Shown one piece after another: positions 41,701 through 50,700 of a stretch of DNA of 64,000 nucleotides (position 1 is its first letter; every line of letters begins with the position of its first letter). The notes beneath the pieces are model-generated. The model made no database searches. It was not told the DNA's origin and saw nothing but the letters and a program-made list of their open reading frames with translations. The position numbers and the translations under genes are program-made. The stretch covers positions 21,500,644-21,564,643 of the forward strand of contig NW_024040152.1 of NCBI RefSeq assembly GCF_014851395.1, given 5' to 3'. Source of the stretch: Micropterus salmoides (taxonomy: Eukaryota > Chordata > Actinopteri > Centrarchiformes > Centrarchidae).

Positions 41701-44700
41701 ACGCATATGTTTGTGTGTGTATGTGTGTGTGTTTACAGTTCCAGCTCCAGATGTTTGACATCATCTGCAGTACATCCTGGGCCAGCAGAGATAAGTGTTG
41801 TGAGCTTCCAGCATTGGTAAGAAACTAACACATGCATATACTCTCTGACACACACACACACACACACATACACATGCTGACACACTTTGATACATCACTC
41901 TATGAATATTACAAAGATAATTAGAGTGATAATTGTGGTTAAGATCAAAACTGAGTTTTGATGAAACCAGAACGATAAAACCAGAATTAAAGCCAAGTTA
42001 CTTGGAATTTGTATGATGGGCTATTAGCACGGGCAAAGAAATGCCACTGGTAATGGTGCCTGTGGCCTGGTGGGTAATTTCATTTATGTGATAGAAATGC
42101 ACCTAATGAGCACGTTGAGAATAGCCAATCTTTTTTGCACACATACAAGTCAAGTGTCCTTTATATATGAGCTCCCATGCATAAAACATACCCACCCAAC
42201 AAACAGATGCACTGAGTTACCAGTTAATGAGGAACAACTCTGTAATACTAATATTATTAGTAAACTAATACTAATAGTGTAGTAGTAAAGTTTTAATTCA
42301 ACTTTGTAGTAATCATTAGGCTGTAGTTAGTGGTGGTATTGGATTGCATTACTGTATTGAAATGTTTTCTTATATTTTGTCCACCCCACATACACGAGGG
42401 GCACAGTGTATCAAAATCACCTCTGGTTTAATACAATCCCATGAACAAACAATAAGATGAACTGCTCAGTATAAGCAAGTGCAGCTTCTTAAAGATAAGA
42501 TAAAGATATAATAGTTTATCAGTAGCCAAGGAGACCAAGCAAACACTGACCTTTTGTACCACAAGTTTTATACCTGAAGCTGCTCAGGCTGCTGGGAGTC
42601 AAAGACCTGATCCAGAGACCTGCGACAAGTTGGCAAATGATGAGCATGTTTTACCATTGTTATCTTGTTTGCTGGCAAGCTCCAGGTGTATGTAGGTAAA
42701 GTTTGAAATGATGCCTTGCCTGAATACAGACCAAGTGCACTCAAAGTTTTTATGTGTGTTTACAGAGAGTTGAGGAGCAGTGCCCCCCCATGCCTCATGC
42801 CTGTACCTGCTCCCAGGACAGCAAAGGACCTCCAGGACCTTCTGGGCCCCCTGTAAGAGCTCACTAATTCTTCTTTCATTCTGTCATTTATTCTTTAATT
42901 AATAACTTATTCAGACTGGTGTGCTCAATCCAATACAAAGACCATCTTCTTCAGTGTATTTCTGCCCTTTTTACGTCTCTCTTTCCACAAATGTGGAACT
43001 CTTTATACCCCCCCCCCCCCCCCCCCCCCCGTCTTTAAAAAGTAGTTGTGGAATTTACAATTCAAAATTTCAGGAAAGTAATCCATATGATCCAGCTCGG
43101 TTCAACTGTTAAATTCTTCCCTCAAGGTGCAATTTGAGATACTCTGGTTCGGTTCACTGCTCTACATACATAAACACACACACACAAAAAAAATTATTCA
43201 CACATAAATACAATCCAAAATATAATTGTGTAATTTTAAAAGAAGTTAAAAGATACAAAAGTCAATGGCAGTGTCCACCACTACTGAGACATTTTAGTAA
43301 AAAAGCGAATGCATTTATCAGTCAATAAACAATTAATTTATTAAGTTATATACAATAAATATTTTTTTATTTTATGAAAAAGTGTTGAGTGTTTTCATTG
43401 GGGTGGCACTTTGTTAGAGAGAGAGGCTTGTGGAGAAGCTGTATTCCTCTCACGCAGTAGCTGGTGAAGCCTGATAGAGGCTGAGAGATGAGAGCAAGTA
43501 AATGAGCTCATTTACAGCCTTTTTGTCTGTATTGTCTCTTCTTTATCTCTTTTTTTCTCTCACTATGCATTTTCCACGCCTTTCTCTCTTCTTTTCCCTC
43601 CATGTCTATCTCTTTCCTTTTCTCTCATTTTCTCTCCCCTCCTAAGTTTTTTCTCTTTGTCTCCACCCTTGAGTGTTGAGGGCATGGGGTGGGTGTGGAT
43701 CAACACTGGTATAGTTTGAGAAAGCAGTTATGTGGCAATTCCATTTATCACAGTCGATTACAATCCTCCCCAATTTTCATCCCTGTCCCAGAAGCCAGAT
43801 CCACTTATGCATCTATAGGGTTATGTTCACAGGCCACAGGCCACAGCCCTCCTTTCTAGTGTAGTATCCAATACTTATGTATTTGACTCATAACAGTTCA
43901 AAATAGCACTGGAGCAGCAGGACAGAGGGTCAGTGACCTTCTATGGGGAGAGCAGTGATTGCTGGTTATGTAGGGACTGAATCCTTCTATAGGATTTTAC
44001 CTCTAACCCCTTGTTTTGTTACTTCAGAATAGTACTGTACCCTTCTATGGGTTTGACCTTTTATTTTGCAGACTCAAACCCCTCTATGGTACCTAACAGA
44101 TACCTAAACATATCCTATATAAGCTATGTTTGATGTACAGAGAGACAGAGTGGCCATCGGGCTGGGTCACTCTACAAGCTGCTGCAGAGCTTGTAATTGA
44201 TGCTGAACTCCTTGATTTAATAAACTTTTATGATCAAGAACAGTGTCAAGCGGGTTTCCTATCACATCATCGCAGCATTATTGTTCGGACACCACACTAG
44301 TTTTCTACATTTGTTTTTGTTTCTCTCTCTCTTTAACATTTCAACATTTTGTTCTTATACCAGAAAAATAAAGTACTCACGAATGTCAGCTAAACCATGA
44401 AATATGTGCTACCAAAATTTCACTTCCTTGTAATAGGTTGCTAGTTGATCCAAGAATTGTGTTTAAACTACAGCTACTTGAGCTTAATTTGAAGACATGA
44501 AATTTGATCTTGTGCTCTACCTTTTCTCACTAACTCTCTATACTGTGTATTCACTTCTGTCGCCTCCATCTCTTTTCTCCTTTTCTCTCTTTCATGCCCA
44601 GCCAGAGATCAATAGCAGCACTGAATAGCTTTCAACCCTTCATTGTCTTTCTGTTTCTTCTTTTCTCTGTTTTCTCTTCTACTTCCATTTCATCCACACG

Positions 44701-47700
44701 CCTGAGGCTCTTCTTTTTTTTTCACTTAATGCCTCTCTGTGGCTGTGTCTGTCTCTCTGTCTGTGTCTGTTTGCCGGCATTGAACGGGTTTCTTAAATCA
44801 CATTTGAACTGCAGCAAATGGGTGTAGATGAATGTTTTAATGGCGAAATCATAGCCACTTTTGGGCTAAAACTGCACGCTATAATCAGTGAGGTTTTGAG
44901 GAGGGGAAAAAGCTTTGTCATTCCCCCTTGTTAACACTTAATATAACGGTTGTTAGCACAATAAATGTCTTGTATCCCCTGTGGAAGACAAGCTTCCTAC
45001 AGACAGGAAAATTTTCAAAATCCTAACAGACTGTGAAAACAGAGACTTTCACTGCAAACAGTGGATGTGTACAGAATTTGTTTGCTGCTGAGTCTTTGCT
45101 TACTCTGATAAACCAAGGAGTGTGAATAAAGATACACAAATACCTAGATCAATGGGTAGTGCAGTATCTAAACACTCAGAAAACTGCTAAGAAAAGACAA
45201 CCAGAAGGCAAATGAGCTGTAGAGCAAAGACTTATTAAAAAGCATTAAGAAACTATAGTAGTTGCAAGCTGATCATATTGAACATTCCTGTTAAAGGTTT
45301 GGTATCAAACAGAATATATATACTCTTGTCATTACTATGCTTTACTAGGCTTCCCACACCTGGAACAAACTCCAAGAATATCTTAGATGTCCAAACCGTC
45401 GAAATTTTAAAACTTTCTTGTTTTGTAACACTGATTTGTTTAGACATCCGTGCAACCTTAATTGTCCTATCTTTTATTGTTTTCATTCAGTTTCTCTGTT
45501 TACCCTGCTAATTTTATTCCCTTATCTTTAAATTTTTTTAAAGAGGTGGTATTATGCTTTTTGGCTTTTTCCCTCACCTTTATTGAGTTATATACCTTTT
45601 TGTGCATGTAATAGGTTTGCAAAGTGAAAAAGCCCAAAATCCAGCCCAAAGGGAGTTCCCATCTCTGACAGAAAACACTGCTCTGAACTGCCTGAAAACA
45701 GCTCATTTGTAGTCCAGCCTTTTCTTCTGCTTTGCTGTGACGTCAAAGCAAAATGCGTGTCATAACGCTCGCCAAGTGGCTAGTCCGACATGCCCTCAAA
45801 AACACACACCTCCTCTCCCTTCCAAACACTAGCTACCGTCCAGGTAGTCGATGGACATAAAATTGTTACTGCTGATTACTTTTGATTGGCTAGTAGTCCT
45901 TAACTAGGTACTGCGCATGTGCAACTTCCAGCAAAGATCATTTAGAGACAAGATGTATCACTCCATAGCTATAACGAAGCCTTCAACACAGGGTGAAAAG
46001 AGGAGCTGCAGCAATGGATAGTATGAAAAAAAATACTGTGTTTTTTTAACCTGAAAATGAGCACAATACCACCTCTTTAAATAACTTATATTGCTCCCTT
46101 ACTTTTTTAATCATTTTAATTATTTCCATTATATTATTTTATCACATAACCTCTCTATTTTTATGTAAAGCACTTTGCTCTTAGCTCTATACATAAAGTT
46201 GCCTTGCCTTGCCTTGTCCATAATATACCTACACAGACAAGACATTAATTACTGCAGATGTCTGCTCCACACTTACAAGCATCATCCAAAACACTGTTGG
46301 GCCTTTCTTCCTGAGATTAATTTCTGTGTTTGTGTTCACTGTCAGACGTATGTCTTTTCCTGTCTCGCGCAGCAGCAGGCCTCTCCAGTTTTGTAAATCT
46401 TTGAGTTATGTTTGAAATAATATTGATTGCACCAACGGAATTGCAATATGTGCCGCCTGATTTGGCCCAGACTCAGCTCAATACAGAACATCAGTCAGCA
46501 ATCAATCTGATATTAAGGAAAACAAGACATGCGCTGCCTGCCATCTCTGTTTGTTAAAATTTAACTTGGCACATGCTGTTTGAGATCCAAGTGTTGTTTA
46601 AAAAATGACAATTTGCCTTTGGCTTCAAATTGCTCAGTCAAATGATAATAGCCGTGTACCTTTTTCACCATTAAAGGCCCATGAAAAATCCAAACATAAT
46701 TATATATATTGCTGCTGCTGGAAGCTAATTTCAGTTTCTCTGCAGGTTTGCCAACATCCAACAAGTCATTGGCTCACATTGTTTGCAAAACTCCATTAAA
46801 AACAACTTGCTGGGACAAATTGTTGAATTGAATATAATCAATCATTTTAAATTATACTTGTATTTTTTCCTAACATGAATTTACAATAGCACAATCATTG
46901 CTTTTGAACCAAAACTATTGTAGTTAATTTCTTCACCTAAAGTTGCACAAGGAGAATTTAATTCTAGTTCTCACCTACCGTACTACATGTAGTTGAGAGA
47001 GTTATTGGTTGCTGTAGTCTTTCCTCCTCTCCATACTGGCCGTTAAGCGATCCTTTCCCAGCAACACTCCACTGTTGATGGATGCTGATGGGAGATACAA
47101 TTCACAGTCCTCCTACTGTGCAAAAATGCATTTTAGTTCAGCTGAAGAGGCTTCACCATTCTGTGCAGGTTTATTGTTGTTTATTGCTGGCTTTGTGAGC
47201 CGGCAGCAAGCCTTCCTTTATAAGTAATCCTCCACAGCAAGGAAACGCAGTCCAGGAAAACAGGAAGAGGGGATTTTGTACTGAAAAGCACTGGAAGATA
47301 TTTGAAGACGGTACACCACTTTATTTGTATAACTCAGATTGCTAAAGCCTCATATTAGCATCTGTTGTACTTTAGAATACGTTTTCTCATAAAACGAGAA
47401 CACAGTTATTGTTCCTTACCTGTGGCTCAGGAAGTACAGTGGGTTGTCCATTGATCATAGGATTGGCAAATCATTCCTCGTTGCCTCTTGTCCACAAATC
47501 AAAGTTTCATTGTGAGTGAGTGAATGAGCGTCAAAAACCTTTTAAAGCGCTATGTAAATGTAGCCATTTACCTTTTACTGTGAAACAGTATCAAGTCATG
47601 GCCTGTACAGACAGGAGGAGTCATTGCAGGGACCAATAAGAAAAATCACATCCTTCAACCGTATGCAGTGGTAGCGAAAGTGGAAATAGGCCTCACAAAC

Positions 47701-50700
47701 ATCATGTTTAGCTCCTTAATACATTTTTGTTAGTAATAAATACAGATAAATGTTCTGTTTAAAGAGACATACATCAGTCAGTGCAGCAGATTCTCTCTGC
47801 AAGCAGTTTAAATTGATCTTGTGGGAGCTTATGACTGAGTGGTAAAGCAAACTGACGAACTTGACACTGGTGGGTTTCAACTTTTCCTTGGTAGAATTTT
47901 GTACAAAGAAGCATATGATGGTTCCATTAGGACTGACTCGCTGCTTTTACCAAATCTGTGTGTTTCCTCTTAAATTCCTCCCTCTTTTTGCAGCCACCCA
48001 TCCTGTCCCCTTTGGCTAAATACTATAGGAACTAACCAGTCACCTCCTCGTTCCCAGGGGAGACCTATTTAAGCAAACACAGGAAGAGGATGTATTCCAA
48101 ATGGGCCAATGATTAGCAGATGTGTGTAGTTTGTCCCTGGATAAACCTCGGGGCTAGAGGGGTCAGCCCGAGGTTTTCAGCTCCAGACTCATGCTGTTGC
48201 TTACAGATGCAGCGTAATAAAGCGCAGAGCTCAGAGAGGCAGCTACAGCACAGATCAGCGTTGGCCGCTGTCCATCAAATTCATAATCCATTCATATTAA
48301 AGACCTGTGTAGTTCCACTTTTCTTTAGATTAGACAACTGTTATAACTGTATTTTTGCGGTGTGTTTCTTAGCCATCACTCTCTTTCTAGGCGCACAATC
48401 TGCAAACACTGTGTTGTCTTTACAGTGTCTGTTTGGCCTGTGTTTCAGGGCGGACCAGGCATAAGGGGAGCCAGAGGAGACAGAGGAGAGCCAGGAGTGA
48501 CGGTTAGTAAAATGCACTTCATTTAAGAGACCTGTTAGATTTCAGTCTCAATCTAATCTCATTATCTATTTTGCATCTTTCATGTGTTTGAGTCACATGT
48601 TCCCAGCTGGGGAAGAAAAACCACCACAGGAGTTAACAGTAATGGGGCTGTCGGACTGGACTTTGCCAGGCAATATTTTTATTGTGTGGTGAAAAAGCAG
48701 CCGGGACAAGAAATCTCATAGACATGGTTGGGAGCACAACTCTGGGAGCTGGCATAATTTTCATGATTTTATTGATGAATAAAATGAACCTTTACCAATC
48801 AATATTTCTTGGCTTAGAGTTCAATCCCACCCAGCTCTCAAATTGGCCTATAGATTTCACATTTCAAAGTTCAATCAGGCTGAACTCTGCGTGAGGCGGG
48901 GTCGGTTTGCGACAGGAAGCGAATAGGCCTCGCCCCATCCCTCTGTGAGCTCACAAGGCTAGGCAAGTTGTTTGTCAGATGTTTCACTCATAATCTGAAC
49001 ATGCAGGTCCACACCTCGACCTCCAGGGACTTCACAGCCCCCATTCTAATTAGAAGATGAAAAGAAAAAAGTGAGTGGTATGAAGCAATGTCCACGGCTC
49101 ACAAACAAAGAGCCTTTTCAACAGCAGCCCACTCCATCCTCCGGAACGGATGTGAAGCACTCTTGGGCTGAAATAAGTGGTTGTTTTGGAAAAGCATAAA
49201 TCAGACTTGCCCTCAATGTTGAGGCAGGCTCTTGTCACCCCGGCGACTATCCTGTCTTCAATAGCCGCTGGTCCAACAAATCCTGTCTCGTTCTATTAGT
49301 GAGAGATTTACTGTTGAGTTTGCATCTGCTATGGTTTTGATATGGCAATCTGTTCCAAACTGTTACAAACCATCCAGCTGTGGCAGTCAGTACAAGGCCT
49401 GATGCTGCTGGAAATTTTACAATACCAATACCTAGTTCCCACAATTGTAATTTAATCTTGGACATAGATATGTTCTGCACCCTTTCTTTTTTGAAAGAAG
49501 CAGCAGGTGTTCGGCCACTTCTGCTCAGACACGCAGGGCTGTCAATCAAGAAAGTACGACTCTTTATCTCAACCACATGAGTTTGTTGAGTGACAGTCTA
49601 TCAAGTACAGTACATGAAATTGCCCACCCAGAATTTAGCACATCTTGCTAAAAATTCCCATGATCAAACTCATGCAAGGCCTTTACAGTACAGACTATGT
49701 ATGTTATGTTTGATGGGTGTAATTGTGTAAAAGTTTTTGAGGAGATGCCTTTCTGTCCTGCTGGGAAACACATTCTGTCTAGTAGATACATGACTAGTTA
49801 CATTAAAGGCAAAGTGCGCAGTTATTAATATATACCTTTAAGTAATTTGATTTTCAGTCATCTGTAAATTGATTCAGCTCTTCAACTAGTAGTTGGTGAT
49901 ATTTATCATTTAGTTCAACATGACAGAACCCCCCCCACTCTATACATGTATATGATCCAAAGTTTCTTTTGATTGTTTGAATAAGAACACGTGAAGCCAG
50001 TAACTGTATGGTTGAAGAGTAAAACAATACAGCCAGAGTGAAGATTACTTTGGCTACCGCTGCTGCTGAGCCGACAAGCTACAAGTGCTGCAAATCAGTG
50101 GCGGTTTGCAGGAATTCCTTGACTCCCACTGCAGGAACGCTGTCTGCAGCTCGTACACATGGATTAAATAAACTACCACACCGGCAAACCCTGATTTTAG
50201 ATGGATGGACTAGTGTCTAAATCTATTTCCTGTTGTAGGACACCCCCAGTCTTCGAGGAAATGGGCACACATCCATTAGCTCAGCAGATATAAGCACAAC
50301 ATTGTCATAAAATAGACAATTAAACTAAAATGGTATAGCTAAGCCATGAAATTGCCATGTACTTCTGGTAAGTTAAGATTGATTTTTTTAGCTTTCTGAA
50401 AAGTAAATCTAACTTACATATAATTTAGTTTAAGTGCTGCTTTGGTTCCACATTGCTGTTACTGAAGAACAGAGGGATTAAGAATTTGTACTATGATTAA
50501 AGTGCATTTCATGAATATGTGAATGTGTCTTAAAGGTTCAGTGTTTAACATTTAGGAGGATCTATTCACAGAAATGCAATATAATATACATAACTATGTT
50601 TTCATTGGTGTTTAAAGACCTTACATAATGAACTGTTATGTTTTTATTACCTTAGAATGAGCCATTTCTATCTACACCGCGGGTCCACTTACATGGAAAT

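Larger units (their letters stand above)
42853..48448 (+). other. 5.6-kb col14a1 intron with a solo LTR and a MITE
   Basis: Holds a poly-C run (43009-43030), the probable solo LTR (43860-44296) and the TTAA-bounded MITE (45538-46080). No gene was recognised between them. Confidence 0.6.
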
